Source of the DNA: Paracoccus sp. (in: a-proteobacteria)
Lineage (GTDB): Bacteria > Pseudomonadota > Alphaproteobacteria > Rhodobacterales > Rhodobacteraceae
NCBI RefSeq assembly: GCF_030538755.1
Contig: NZ_JAUNTJ010000006.1
Location: 62,001 to 126,000 of the forward strand
Direction of reading: 5' to 3'
Length of the DNA stretch: 64,000 nt
The stretch's first letter is position 1. Every line of letters starts with the position of its first letter. The translations under genes were made by a program, and so were the position numbers. Shown here piece by piece: positions 9,395 to 19,392 of the stretch. The notes under the pieces are model-generated. The model did not search any database and was not told where the DNA came from. It worked only from the letters and a program-made list of their open reading frames with translations.

Positions 9395-10309
9395 TTAACT
9401 CAACCCCAGTCCGGCCACCGCATCCAGCGCCGCGCGGCGGAACAGGGTCAGTTCCGGCCCGGCGGGGTCGTCGGCGCGCTGCATCAGCCCGACCGGGCCA
9501 CGGGTCAGGCCGGTGTCGATGGGCAGGCGGGTCAGCCGCCCCTCGGCCACGTCGGCGGCCACCACTCCGGCGGAAATGAACCAGATCGCATCGCTGGCGC
9601 GTGTCTGCGCGCGGCCAAACGCGCCTGACACCGACTCGATCCGGTTGGGCGGCAGTGGCAGCCCTTCGGCGATCAGCAGCCGTTCGACCAAGGGGCGGAT
9701 GGCGGCGACGGGGGGCGGAAAGATCACCGGCCAGTCGCCCACGCGGCGCAGGTCGGTATCCGTGGCAATCGGATGGCCGGGGCGGGTGACGATGGCGACT
9801 TCTTCCAGGTAAAGCTGGGTAAAGGTCAGCCCGCGCATCGTGTCGGGTTCGCCCAGACGACCGATGACGGCGGCCAGATCGCCCGCGCGCAACTGCGCCG
9901 TCAGCGCCCCGTGCTGGCCGTCGATGATGCTCAACCGCAGGTCGGGCGCCGCATCGGCCAGCCGCCCGGCGATCTGCGGCATCAGCAGCGCCGCGACCGA
10001 GGGCAGTGCCCCCACGCGCAAGGCCCGCGCCCCGGTCTGCGCCGGATCGTTCAGCCCGGCCAGCCCCTGTTCCAGCGCGGTCATGCCCGACACGGCGAAA
10101 CGGTGAAAGAACTCGCCCTCGGGGGTCAGGGCGATGCCGCTGCGGCTGCGGGTCAGCAGGGTGCCGCCGGTGATCTGTTCCAGCTCGGCCAAGGTGCGGG
10201 AAATGGCGGGCTGGGTCAGCAGCAGACGTTCCGCCGCGCGTTTCAGGCTGCGCTGGCGGACGATTTCCACGAATGCCTGAATGTGGCGCAGCTTGATACG
10301 GCGATCCAT
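9395..10309 (-). CDS. pcaQ: PcaQ-type LysR regulator of the protocatechuate operon
   Basis: LysR regulator of about 304 aa. N-terminal HTH: IKLRHIQAFVEIVRQRSLKR with AAERLLLTQPAISRTLAELE. The effector domain follows. The start ATG at 10309 gives the MDRRIKLRHIQ beginning typical of PcaQ proteins; ATG 10318 and TTG 10327 lie just upstream. It is transcribed divergently from pcaD, the classic PcaQ arrangement in alphaproteobacteria, where it activates pcaDCHGB in response to beta-carboxy-cis,cis-muconate or its lactone. The shared 94-nt intergenic region has an 11-bp dyad (ATCAG-G-CTGAT, 10330-10340), but I found no match to the ATAACC-N4-GGTTAA site of Sinorhizobium, so the operator remains unassigned. 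Confidence 0.9.
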   Translation of the reverse strand: MDRRIKLRHIQAFVEIVRQRSLKRAAERLLLTQPAISRTLAELEQITGGTLLTRSRSGIALTPEGEFFHRFAVSGMTALEQGLAGLNDPAQTGARALRVGALPSVAALLMPQIAGRLADAAPDLRLSIIDGQHGALTAQLRAGDLAAVIGRLGEPDTMRGLTFTQLYLEEVAIVTRPGHPIATDTDLRRVGDWPVIFPPPVAAIRPLVERLLIAEGLPLPPNRIESVSGAFGRAQTRASDAIWFISAGVVAADVAEGRLTRLPIDTGLTRGPVGLMQRADDPAGPELTLFRRAALDAVAGLGLS

Positions 10310-10403
10310 GATTTCCATTCCGGGCAAGTATCAGGCTGATTATCTCATTTTACTTGGCGGTTTCAATATGTGACCCTACGTTCAGGGAATGGAAGGGGGG
10401 ATC

Positions 10404-11181
10404 ATGCACAGCGCAATCATCAACGGTGTCGATCTGCATTATGCCGATGACGGGCCGCAGGGCGCGCCGGCGCTGGTCTTTGCCAATTCGCTTGGCACCG
10501 ATCTGCGGCTGTGGGACGCGCTGATCCCGCATCTGCCCGCCGGGCTGCGGCTGGTGCGTTACGACAAGCGTGGCCACGGGTTAAGCGAGGAAACCCCCGG
10601 CCCCTACAGCATCGACCTGCTGGCCGATGACGCCGCCGGGCTGATCGCGCATCTGGGGCTGGTGCGCCCGGTCTTTGTCGGCCTGTCCATCGGCGGGCTG
10701 ATCGGGCAGTCGCTGGCGCTGCGCCATGGCGGGCTGGCCGGGCTGGTCATTTCCAACAGCGCCGCCCGGATTGGCGATGCCGATATGTGGAACGCCCGCG
10801 TCCAGACGGTTCTGGACGGCGGCATCGCCACCATCAGCACCGCCACGATGGAGCGGTGGTTTTCGCCGGGCTTTTGCGCCTCGGCCAAGGTGGGCTTGTG
10901 GCGGCGGATGCTGGAGCGCCAGCCGGTCGCGGGCTATGCCGCCTGCTGTCAGGCGATTGCGGCGGCGGATTACCGCGATCAGGTCGGCGCGCTGGACCTG
11001 CCGGTTCAGGTGATCGGCGGCGGGCTGGACGGGGCGACGCCGCCCGATCTGGTGCGCGCCACCGCCGGTCTGATCCCCGGCGCGGCTTATGCCCAGATCA
11101 ACGGCGCGGGCCATTTGCCCTGCGTCGAAACCCCGGCGGATTACGCCGCCATTCTGATTCAATTTCTGCAAAGGATCGGCC

Positions 11182-11189
<8 letters not shown>
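10404..11189 (+). CDS. pcaD: 3-oxoadipate enol-lactonase
   Basis: Alpha/beta hydrolase of 261 aa that opens beta-ketoadipate enol-lactone to beta-ketoadipate. The nucleophile elbow is GLSIGG (Ser about residue 93), the oxyanion region is VFANSLGTDLRLWD near the N-terminus, and the catalytic His lies in GAGHLPCVE near residue 242. Start chosen at ATG 10404 because GAAGGGGGG lies 3 nt upstream; an earlier ATG at 10389 has none. It is the first gene of the pca operon, divergent from pcaQ, and overlaps pcaC by 8 nt. Length fits PcaD (about 260 aa); it is not fused to PcaC as it is in some actinobacteria. Confidence 0.95.
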
Positions 11190-12283
<1,094 letters not shown>

Positions 12284-12284
<1 letters not shown>

Positions 12285-12904
12285 TGCCTCAGAACCTGAA
12301 TTACCTGCGTGAATCGGCGTCGCAGACGGCGGGGCCTTATGTGCATATCGGGCTGGCCCCCGGCGCGGCGGGGTTCGACATTTACCGCCGCGAACTGGGC
12401 CATGACATCACCGGCCCGAACCCGCGCGGCGAACGCATCCGCGTCGAAGGCGTGGTGATCGACGGCATGGGCAGCCCGGTCAAGGATGTGCTGCTTGAGG
12501 TCTGGCAGGCCAATGCCGACGGGTATTACGCCCATCCCGAAGGCGGCGGCGAGGTCGAGGACGGCTTTCGCGGCTGGGGCCGGGTCATCACCGATTTCGA
12601 GACCGGCGAATGGGGCTTTGACACGGTAAAGCCCGGCGCGGTCATGGGCCGCAGCGGCCGGATGATGGCCCCGCATCTGAACCTGTGGATCGTCGCGCGC
12701 GGCATCAACATCGGGCTGAACACGCGGATGTATTTCAGCGACGAAGCCGATGCCAATGCCGCCGACCCGGTGCTGAATCTGATCGAGTGGGAAAACCGCC
12801 GTGCCACGCTGATCGGGCAGCGGTCGGATCGTGACGGCGCGCCCGTCTATCGCTTTGAAATCCGCCTGCAAGGCGAGGAAGAAACGGTGTTCTTCGATGT
12901 CTGA
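12284..12904 (+). CDS. pcaG: Protocatechuate 3,4-dioxygenase alpha subunit
   Basis: Structural partner of PcaH (206 aa) with the same intradiol-dioxygenase beta-sandwich but without the iron ligands. Seen: SASQTAGPYVHIGLAPG at the N-terminus, the LLEVWQANADGYYAHP strand matching the beta subunit, the GRSGRMMAPHLNLWIVARGI segment, and the C-terminal FEIRLQGEEETVFFDV. It helps form the active-site pocket in the (alpha-beta-Fe)12 complex. It overlaps pcaH by 1 nt and the following BKACE gene by 8 nt. Confidence 0.97.
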
Positions 12905-13730
12905 TCCCTGCATCATCTGCGTTGCCATCACCGGCAGCCTGCCGACCAAGGCGAATAACCCCGCCGTGCCGATCACCATTGCCGAGCAGATCGAATCCAC
13001 CCAGCAGGCGTTCGAGGCGGGCGCGACTATCGCCCATTGCCACGTCCGCGACGATCAGGGCGCGCCGACCAGCGACCCCGACCGTTTCGCCGCGCTGAAA
13101 GAGGGGTTGGAACGTCATTGCCCCGGCATGATCGTGCAACTGTCCACCGGCGGGCGCTCGGGCGCGGGGCAGGCGCGGGGCGGGATGCTGCCCTTGCGGC
13201 CCGATATGGCGTCGCTGTCGGTCGGGTCGAACAACTTTCCGACGCGGGTTTATGAAAACCCGCCGGATCTGGTCGATTGGCTGGCGTCCGAAATGGTGAA
13301 ATACGAGGTAAAGCCCGAAATCGAGGCCTTCGACCTGTCCCACATCCTGCAAGCGCACACGATGTGGCGCGATGGGCGCATCAAGGATCGCCCCTATGTG
13401 CAATTCGTGATGGGGGTGAAAAACGCCATGCCCGCGGATCGTCAGGTGTTTGATTACTATATCCAAACCGTGCGCCGCCTGTTCGGGGACGATGCGCAAT
13501 GGTGCGCCGCCGGGATCGGGCCGCAGCAGATCGTGCTGAACGAATGGGCGATCAGCAGCGGCGGCCACGCCCGCACCGGGCTAGAGGATAACGTGCGGCT
13601 GGATCGCGACCGGCTGGCCCCCTCGAACGCCGCGCTTGTGCGCCGCGCGGTGGAACTGTGCGAGAAATACGAACGCCCCGTCGCCACATATCAGCAGGCG
13701 CGGGCGATGCTGGGGCTGCGCGCGGCATGA
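12897..13730 (+). CDS. Beta-keto acid cleavage enzyme (BKACE, DUF849), probable beta-ketoadipate cleavage
   Basis: TIM-barrel zinc enzyme of 277 aa. BKACE enzymes condense a beta-keto acid with acetyl-CoA and cleave it to acetoacetate plus a shortened acyl-CoA. Seen: the N-terminal CIICVAITGSLPT, metal-type histidines in the AHCHVRDDQG loop (HxH), the substrate-carboxylate region STGGRSG, and the late GGHARTGLEDN motif that completes the active site. It lies inside the pca operon, overlapping pcaG by 8 nt and pcaB by 4 nt. By location its substrate is inferred to be beta-ketoadipate, giving succinyl-CoA and acetoacetate and bypassing PcaIJ and PcaF, none of which is in the window. Family is certain; substrate is inference. 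Confidence 0.9.
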   Translation: MSDPCIICVAITGSLPTKANNPAVPITIAEQIESTQQAFEAGATIAHCHVRDDQGAPTSDPDRFAALKEGLERHCPGMIVQLSTGGRSGAGQARGGMLPLRPDMASLSVGSNNFPTRVYENPPDLVDWLASEMVKYEVKPEIEAFDLSHILQAHTMWRDGRIKDRPYVQFVMGVKNAMPADRQVFDYYIQTVRRLFGDDAQWCAAGIGPQQIVLNEWAISSGGHARTGLEDNVRLDRDRLAPSNAALVRRAVELCEKYERPVATYQQARAMLGLRAA

Positions 13731-14980
13731 TGATGCAGGGGCTGTTCGGCGATCCCGAGATCGCGGCGCTGGTGGGCGATCAGGCTCAGGTCGCCGCGAT
13801 GGTGCGCTTTGAACAGGCCTTGGCGCAGGTGCAGGCGCGCATGGGGATCATCCCCGCCGATGCCGCCCGTGCCATCGCGGCGGCGACCCCGCCCGACCCG
13901 GCCAGCCTGACCGATGCCGCCGCCCGCGCAGGCATTGCCGCGCAGGCGGTGGTGGCCGCGCTGAAGCCGGGCCTGGGCGCGGCGGCGCCATGGCTGCATT
14001 TCGGTGCCACCTCGCAGGATGCGCAGGACAGCGCGGCCGCCTTGCAATGGGCTGCGGTGCTGGATGTTCTGGCCGCGCGGATCGCGGCGCTGGATGCGGC
14101 GCTGGCGGCCAAGGCGGCGGAGTATGCCGACCAGCCGATCCCGGCGCGCACCCGGTTCCAGATCGCTGCGCCGACGACTCTGGGGGCCAAGATCGCCGTC
14201 TGGCGCGCGCCGCTGCGCCGCCATCTGGACAGGCTGGCCGAAGTGCGCCCCCGCCTGCTGACGGTTTCGCTGTTCGGTGCGGCGGGCACGGGGGCCGCGC
14301 TGGACGACATGGCGGCGGTCCGCCGCGCCTTGGCCACCGAACTGGGGCTGGCCGACGCGCCGATCCCGACCCATGCCACCCGCGATGCCCCGTGCGAGCT
14401 GGGCGCGTGGCTGGCTCTGGTCAGCGGCACTCTGGGCAAGATCGGGGCTGATCTGATCCTGCTGGGCCAGTCGGAAATCGGCGAGGTCTCGGCGGGCGTG
14501 GGCGGCGGCTCATCGACCATGCCGCAGAAATCCAACCCCGTCGCCGCCGAGGCGCTGGTTACGCTGGCACGGATGAACGCGGGCGCGGTGGGGGCGCTGT
14601 TTCAGGCGCAGATCCATGCGCAGGAACGCGACGGTGCGGCGATGGCGCTTGAATGGCTGACCCTGCCGGATATGGCGATCCGCACTGGCGCGGGGCTGCG
14701 TCTGGCGCAGGAACTGGCGCAAACGCTGCGCGCCAACCCCGACCGCATCGCTGCCACCTTTGCCGCCGATCAGGGCGCGATGATGGCCGAGGCGGCGGGC
14801 TTTCTGCTGGCCCGCGACATGCCCCGCCCCGACGCGCTGGCCATCGTCGCACAGGCGCTGCAATCGGGCCGCCCCCTGGCCGAGGCGCTGACCGGCCTCG
14901 CACCGGGGCGCGACTGGCATCAGGCGCTGGACCCTGCCGCGAACACAGGCGCTGCCGGGCAGGTTGCGCGGGAAAGCTGA
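13727..14980 (+). CDS. pcaB: 3-carboxy-cis,cis-muconate cycloisomerase
   Basis: Fumarase/aspartase-superfamily enzyme that lactonises 3-carboxy-cis,cis-muconate to gamma-carboxymuconolactone. The superfamily signature is present (GGGSSTMPQKSNP, about residues 264-276, with the catalytic Ser), as are the earlier PWLHFGATSQDAQD and ARTRFQIAAPTTLGAK stretches. At about 417 aa it lies within the family's range. The start overlaps the BKACE stop by 4 nt; three consecutive ATGs (13727, 13730, 13733) make the exact first residue uncertain. It is the last gene of the operon, converging on xylB with only 79 nt between. Confidence 0.96.
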   Translation: MMMQGLFGDPEIAALVGDQAQVAAMVRFEQALAQVQARMGIIPADAARAIAAATPPDPASLTDAAARAGIAAQAVVAALKPGLGAAAPWLHFGATSQDAQDSAAALQWAAVLDVLAARIAALDAALAAKAAEYADQPIPARTRFQIAAPTTLGAKIAVWRAPLRRHLDRLAEVRPRLLTVSLFGAAGTGAALDDMAAVRRALATELGLADAPIPTHATRDAPCELGAWLALVSGTLGKIGADLILLGQSEIGEVSAGVGGGSSTMPQKSNPVAAEALVTLARMNAGAVGALFQAQIHAQERDGAAMALEWLTLPDMAIRTGAGLRLAQELAQTLRANPDRIAATFAADQGAMMAEAAGFLLARDMPRPDALAIVAQALQSGRPLAEALTGLAPGRDWHQALDPAANTGAAGQVARES

Positions 14981-14995
14981 AAATAACAGCCAATA

Positions 14996-15012
14996 ATGGA
15001 ATTATATTCCAT
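14996..15012. terminator. Short AT-rich hairpin between convergent pcaB and xylB
   Basis: ATGGAA-TTATA-TTCCAT forms a 6-bp stem with a 5-nt loop, 15 nt after the pcaB stop and 47 nt past the xylB stop. It is the only dyad I see in the convergent gap. It is too weak to be a convincing intrinsic terminator on its own. Confidence 0.3.
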
Positions 15013-15059
15013 AAACTGCCCTCTCGGCGATCCAGCTGGACGAGCGGCGGATGGCCGCT

Positions 15060-16487
15060 TCAGCGGTATAGCTGCCGATAGCGGTGATGCGCGGCCTGAA
15101 ACGCCGGGCGCAGGGTGGCGTCGGGGGTGATCTCGGCGGCGATGCGGGGCGGGGTGGCGATGCTGGCCGGATCGGCGCCGGTTGCCGCCATCATCCCCAG
15201 CCGGGCCGCGCCAAAGGCCGCGCCGAAATCGCCCGATTCCGGCAGCAGAACCGGCAGGTTCAGCGCCGTGGCAATCGCCCGCAGCCAATAGCCCGACCGC
15301 GCGCCTCCGCCCAGTGCCAGCAACGCCTGCGGCTCTGAGCCGGCGGCGCGCAGGGCATCCAGATTGTCGGCAAGGGCAAAGGCCACGCCCTCCATCACGG
15401 CCTGCGTCAGGGCGGCGCGATCGGTGCGGGCCGACAGACCGGCGAACAGGGCGCGGGCCTGCGCATCGTTATGCGGCGTCCGCTCGCCCGAGAGATAGGG
15501 CAGAAAGGTCACTTCGCCCGGCGCGCGCAGGGTCTCGCCCAGTTCGGCGGACAGATCGGCGGGGCGGGTCCCGGTGATCCCGGCCAGCCACTCCATCGCG
15601 GCCGAGGCGGACAGGATCACGCCCATCTGGTGCCACATGCCGGGCAGGGCGTGGCAAAAGGCGTGAACGGCGCTTTCGGCGCGCGGCAGATAGCGGTCGG
15701 TCGCGGCAAACAGCACCCCCGAGGTGCCCAGCGACACAAAGCCCTGACCCGCCGCGATGGTCCCCGCGCCGATGGCGGTGGCGGCATTATCGCCCGCCCC
15801 GCCCGCGACCGGAGTGCCGGGGCGCATCCCCCATCCGGCGGCCAGATCGGCACGCAGACCGCCGGAAACGGCGTTGCCCTCGATCAGGGCGGGCATCTGG
15901 TCGCGGCGCATACCGGATGCGGCCAGCAGCCGGTCGGACCACGCGCGCGCGCCGGTATCCAGCCAGCTTGTGCCGGCGGCGTCGGACATCTCGGCCACGG
16001 CTTCGCCGGTCAGCCACAGGCGCAGGTAATCCTTGGGCAGCAGAACGCGGGCGACGCGGGCAAAGGCGCCGGGTTCCTGTTCGGCCATCCAGACCAGTTT
16101 CGGCGCGGTAAAGCCGGGAAAGACGATATTGCCGCTGATCGCGCGGAAATCGGGGGCGGCATCCAGCCGCGCGGCCTGCGCATGGCTGCGGGTGTCGTTC
16201 CACAGGATCGCCGGGCGGATCACCTGATCCGCCGCATCCAGCGTGACCGCGCCGTGCATCTGCCCCGACAGGCCGATCCCTGCGACTGCCGCCAGATCAT
16301 GGGCGGCGCGCAATTCATCCAGCGCGCTGCGGGTGGCGGTGATCCAGTCGGCGGGGTTCTGTTCGGACCAGCCGTCATGCGGGCGCTGCACCGTCAGCGG
16401 CGCGGTGGCCGAGCCAAGAACCCGCTGATCTGCGTCGATCAGCAGCACCTTGACCCCGGATGTGCCAAGGTCGATCCCCAGAAACAT
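15060..16487 (-). CDS. xylB: Xylulokinase
   Basis: FGGY-family kinase of 475 aa that phosphorylates D-xylulose to xylulose 5-phosphate. Seen: MFLGIDLGTSGVKVLLID (phosphate-1 motif), ILWNDTRSHAQA, the substrate region LSGQMHGAVT, AGAGDNAATAIGAG, and LGGGARSGYWLR (adenosine site). I chose ATG 16487 because it follows GAGGAGAG and aligns with other XylB starts. It is the distal gene of the polyol operon: D-arabitol oxidation by the mannitol-dehydrogenase homologue would give D-xylulose, so XylB would connect arabitol to the pentose phosphate pathway. Confidence 0.95.
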   Translation of the reverse strand: MFLGIDLGTSGVKVLLIDADQRVLGSATAPLTVQRPHDGWSEQNPADWITATRSALDELRAAHDLAAVAGIGLSGQMHGAVTLDAADQVIRPAILWNDTRSHAQAARLDAAPDFRAISGNIVFPGFTAPKLVWMAEQEPGAFARVARVLLPKDYLRLWLTGEAVAEMSDAAGTSWLDTGARAWSDRLLAASGMRRDQMPALIEGNAVSGGLRADLAAGWGMRPGTPVAGGAGDNAATAIGAGTIAAGQGFVSLGTSGVLFAATDRYLPRAESAVHAFCHALPGMWHQMGVILSASAAMEWLAGITGTRPADLSAELGETLRAPGEVTFLPYLSGERTPHNDAQARALFAGLSARTDRAALTQAVMEGVAFALADNLDALRAAGSEPQALLALGGGARSGYWLRAIATALNLPVLLPESGDFGAAFGAARLGMMAATGADPASIATPPRIAAEITPDATLRPAFQAAHHRYRQLYR

Positions 16488-16498
16488 GCGCTCTCTCC

Positions 16499-17167
16499 TC
16501 AGGCGGTGGTCATCATGGCAGCCAAGGTTTCGGGCAATTCGGCGGCACTTGCAATGATGGCGTCGGGGTTCAGTGCGGGCAGGCGCGCGGCCAGATGCGC
16601 CGCGCGGGCGTGGCCGCCGCCCAGAAAGCCGATGACGCGCATCCCGGCGGCCTTGGCGGCGCGGATGCCTGCGGGGCTGTCCTCGATGACGATGCAATCC
16701 TGCGGCGGCGTGCCCAGTTGCGCGGCGGCGAACAGGAACAGGTCGGGCGCGGGCTTGCCGCGCGCCACCTGCGTGGCCGAAAAGATATGCGGCGCGAACA
16801 GGTCATGCAGCCCGGTCAGCCGCAGGCAGTGATCCAGCCGCGGCAGGGTCGAGGACGAGGCCACCGCCCGCGGCCCCGGCGGCAGCGCGCGGATCGCATC
16901 GCGGATGCCCGGAATCGGCTGCAATTCCGCATCGAAGCGCGCCCGCAGCCGGTCGCGGTAATCGGGCAGCAACGGGGTGGCATCGGCCCCGGTTTCGGCG
17001 GCGACGATGGCAACGATTTCGGCAATGGGCCGCCCGATCATGCGATCGAAGATCTCCTGATCGCTGATCGCAGCCCCGGCATCGCGCAGGGTCACGCCCA
17101 GTTCGGCGACGGACAGCGGCTCGCTGTCCACCAGAACGCCGTCGCAGTCAAAGATGAACGCGGTCAT
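16499..17167 (-). CDS. HAD superfamily (subfamily IA) sugar-phosphate phosphatase-like protein
   Basis: A 222-aa hydrolase with all HAD motifs: FDCDGVLVDSE (nucleophile Asp8 and acid-base Asp10), AVASSST (motif II Ser), GKPAPDLFLFAAAQLG (motif III Lys) and IVIEDSPAGIRAAKAAGM (motif IV). The alpha-helical cap between motifs I and II places it with the phosphoglycolate phosphatase/beta-phosphoglucomutase group. It overlaps mtlK by 4 nt and precedes xylB by 11 nt, so it belongs to the polyol operon. A role in removing or recycling a sugar phosphate formed during polyol use is inferred; the substrate is unknown. Confidence 0.88.
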   Translation of the reverse strand: MTAFIFDCDGVLVDSEPLSVAELGVTLRDAGAAISDQEIFDRMIGRPIAEIVAIVAAETGADATPLLPDYRDRLRARFDAELQPIPGIRDAIRALPPGPRAVASSSTLPRLDHCLRLTGLHDLFAPHIFSATQVARGKPAPDLFLFAAAQLGTPPQDCIVIEDSPAGIRAAKAAGMRVIGFLGGGHARAAHLAARLPALNPDAIIASAAELPETLAAMMTTA

Positions 17168-18624
17168 TGCGCCAGATAGGTCCGCAGCGTGTCAGCCGTG
17201 CCGCGTTCCCACAGCATCGCCAGCCAGCGGGCAAAGGGTTCGGCAAAGCGCGGATCGCGGCCCGTTGCGCCATAGATGTCGGCCATGCCCAGCCATGCGG
17301 CGGGGTCGGCCTTGGCGGCCTGCGCGGCGGCGGTCAGGCGGTCCCAGTTGGGGTCGTTCGGCTCGATCACCGCGCCGCTGTCGGTCTGGCCCGCGCAATA
17401 GCGGCACCACAGCGCCGATTCCAGCGCCAGCCCCTCGACCGGCAGACCCTGCGCCAGACGGTCGGCGATGGTCGGGATGATGAACTTGGGCTGGCGGTTG
17501 GACCCGTCCAGACACAGCCGCCGGATCGTATCGCCGATCTTCGGATTGGCGCAGCGTTCCTTGACCTTGGCGAAATAGGCGCTGAGGTCGGTGTTCGGAA
17601 CGGGCGGCACGGCGGGGATGATCTCGGTCGTTTCCACCTTGTCCAGAAAGGCGCGGACCAGATCGTTTTCCATGCCCTCATGCACGAAGTGAATGTCCAT
17701 CAGCCCGGCGGGATAGGCGATGACCGCATGGCCGCCGTTCAGGATGCGGATTTTCATCAGTTCCCACGGGGTGACGTCATCGACGAATTCGACCCCCACA
17801 TCTTCCAGCGCGGGGCGACCGGCGGGGAAGTTGTCTTCCAGCACCCATTGGATGAAATCCTCGGCAAAGACCGGGGCGTCGTCGTCAATGCCCATCTCGC
17901 GGATCAGGGCGCGTTCGCGGTCGGTGGTGGCGGGGGTGATGCGGTCCACCATGCCGTTGGGGAAGGCGACGTTGGCGGCGATCCAATCGGCCAGTTCGGG
18001 GTCGGACAGGCGGGCGGTTTCCACCACCGCCTGACGTGTGACCACGCCGTTATGCGGGATGTTGTCGCAGCACATGACGGTAAAGGGCGCGGTGCCCGCC
18101 GCGCGGCGCGCCCGCAACCCGGCGACCAGCATCCCGAACACGGTTTTCGGCGTGTCGGGCGCGGCCCCGTCGGCGGCGATCGCGGGATGCGCCGGGTCGA
18201 AATGGCCGGTGGCGGCGTCGATGAAATAGCCGCCCTCGGTAATGGTCAGGCTGGCGATTTTTACCGCCGGATCGGCCAGCTTGGCCACAATCGCCGCGCC
18301 ATCGGCGGCGGGCAGGTGGTCGATCATGGCACCGATCACGCGCGGGTCGGACTGCTGGGCCGATTGTTCGACCACGGTATAAAGGTAATCCTGCCCGGCC
18401 AGCGCATCGCGCATCCGCGCATCGCCGGGCATGACGCCCGCGCCGATAATGGCAAAGTCGTGGCCCTTGCCGGTGTTCATCAGCCGGTCAAGGTAAACCG
18501 CCTGATGCGCGCGGTGAAAGTTGCCCATGCCGAAATGCACGATACCACCCGTCAGGCCCGCGCGGTCATAAGTGGGGGTGGCGGCGTCGAGGGCCGCAAG
18601 ATTGGCGTTGTTCAGTCTGGTCAT
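17164..18624 (-). CDS. mtlK: Mannitol 2-dehydrogenase (polyol-specific long-chain dehydrogenase)
   Basis: NAD-dependent oxidation of D-mannitol to D-fructose; the family also acts on D-arabitol and sorbitol. The 486-aa length is typical. Seen: the nucleotide-binding N-terminal GGIVHFGMGNFHRAHQAVY, CCDNIPHNG, GMVDRITPATT, and the catalytic K-x4-N-x2-H set in KIRILNGGHAVIAYPAG. It overlaps the downstream HAD gene by 4 nt and follows smoS by 3 nt. Together with the upstream SmoEFGK importer and SmoS, this gives uptake plus oxidation of C5 and C6 polyols, the arrangement known from Rhodobacter sphaeroides. Confidence 0.96.
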   Translation of the reverse strand: MTRLNNANLAALDAATPTYDRAGLTGGIVHFGMGNFHRAHQAVYLDRLMNTGKGHDFAIIGAGVMPGDARMRDALAGQDYLYTVVEQSAQQSDPRVIGAMIDHLPAADGAAIVAKLADPAVKIASLTITEGGYFIDAATGHFDPAHPAIAADGAAPDTPKTVFGMLVAGLRARRAAGTAPFTVMCCDNIPHNGVVTRQAVVETARLSDPELADWIAANVAFPNGMVDRITPATTDRERALIREMGIDDDAPVFAEDFIQWVLEDNFPAGRPALEDVGVEFVDDVTPWELMKIRILNGGHAVIAYPAGLMDIHFVHEGMENDLVRAFLDKVETTEIIPAVPPVPNTDLSAYFAKVKERCANPKIGDTIRRLCLDGSNRQPKFIIPTIADRLAQGLPVEGLALESALWCRYCAGQTDSGAVIEPNDPNWDRLTAAAQAAKADPAAWLGMADIYGATGRDPRFAEPFARWLAMLWERGTADTLRTYLAQ

Positions 18625-18627
18625 CGG

Positions 18628-19392
18628 TCAGCTCATCCAGTTGCCGCCATCGACGTTATACGTCTGGGCGACGATGTAATCGGCCTCAGGGGTGGCAAGG
18701 AAAATGGCCATGCCGGTCAGGTCGTCTGCGGTGCCCATGCGGCCAAAGGGGACAGAGGCACCGACCTCGGCCTTTTTCTGGCCACGGGGTTTGTTTTCGT
18801 ATTCGGCGAATTTGGCGTCCACGCCGTTCCAATGTTCGCCATCCACCACGCCGGGCGCGATGGCGTTGACGTTGATGCCATGGGCGATCAGGTTCAGCCC
18901 CGCCGATTGGGTCAGGCTGATAACGGCGGCCTTGGTGGCGCAATAGACCGCGACCAGCGGTTCCCCGCGCCGCCCGGCCTGAGAGGCCATGTTGATGATC
19001 TTGCCGCCGCGCCCGCGTTCGATCATGTGCCGTGCCACCGCCTGCATGGTGAACAGGGTGCCGCCGACATTGATCGCGAACAGCCGGTCATAGCTGGCGC
19101 GGGTGATGTCCACGATGGGGGCCAGATCGAACAGCGCGGCGTTGTTCACCAGAATGTCGATGCCGCCCAGTTCCTGCGCGGCCTGCGCCACGCCCGCGTC
19201 GATGCTGGCCTGATCGGTCACATCCATGACGACGGGAACCGCGCCGATTTCAGCGGCGGTGGCGCGCAGGCCATCGGCGTTGATGTCGGCAATCGCTACC
19301 CGCGCGCCCTCGCGGATATAGGCTTGGGCAAAGGCGCGGCCGATGCCGCGCGCCGCGCCGGTGATAAGGGCGGTTTTGCCTTGCAACCTCAT
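18628..19392 (-). CDS. smoS: Sorbitol (glucitol/galactitol) dehydrogenase, short-chain family
   Basis: SDR enzyme of 254 aa that oxidises sorbitol to fructose (and galactitol to tagatose in Rhodobacter). Seen: the cofactor motif TGAARGIG, an Asp in IADIN that selects NAD, NNAALF, a catalytic Ser in [11 protein letters not shown], and the YCATK Tyr/Lys pair. The C-terminal region [17 protein letters not shown] is the usual SDR end. The insertion [18 protein letters not shown] is characteristic of SmoS-like proteins. Its start overlaps the smoK stop by 4 nt. Confidence 0.95.
   Translation of the reverse strand: MRLQGKTALITGAARGIGRAFAQAYIREGARVAIADINADGLRATAAEIGAVPVVMDVTDQASIDAGVAQAAQELGGIDILVNNAALFDLAPIVDITRASYDRLFAINVGGTLFTMQAVARHMIERGRGGKIINMASQAGRRGEPLVAVYCATKAAVISLTQSAGLNLIAHGINVNAIAPGVVDGEHWNGVDAKFAEYENKPRGQKKAEVGASVPFGRMGTADDLTGMAIFLATPEADYIVAQTYNVDGGNWMS

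Noticed and set aside
10330-10340. ATCAG-G-CTGAT dyad as PcaQ operator
   Set aside because: It is short, lacks the exact T-N11-A spacing and does not match the described PcaQ motif, so I do not list it as a site.
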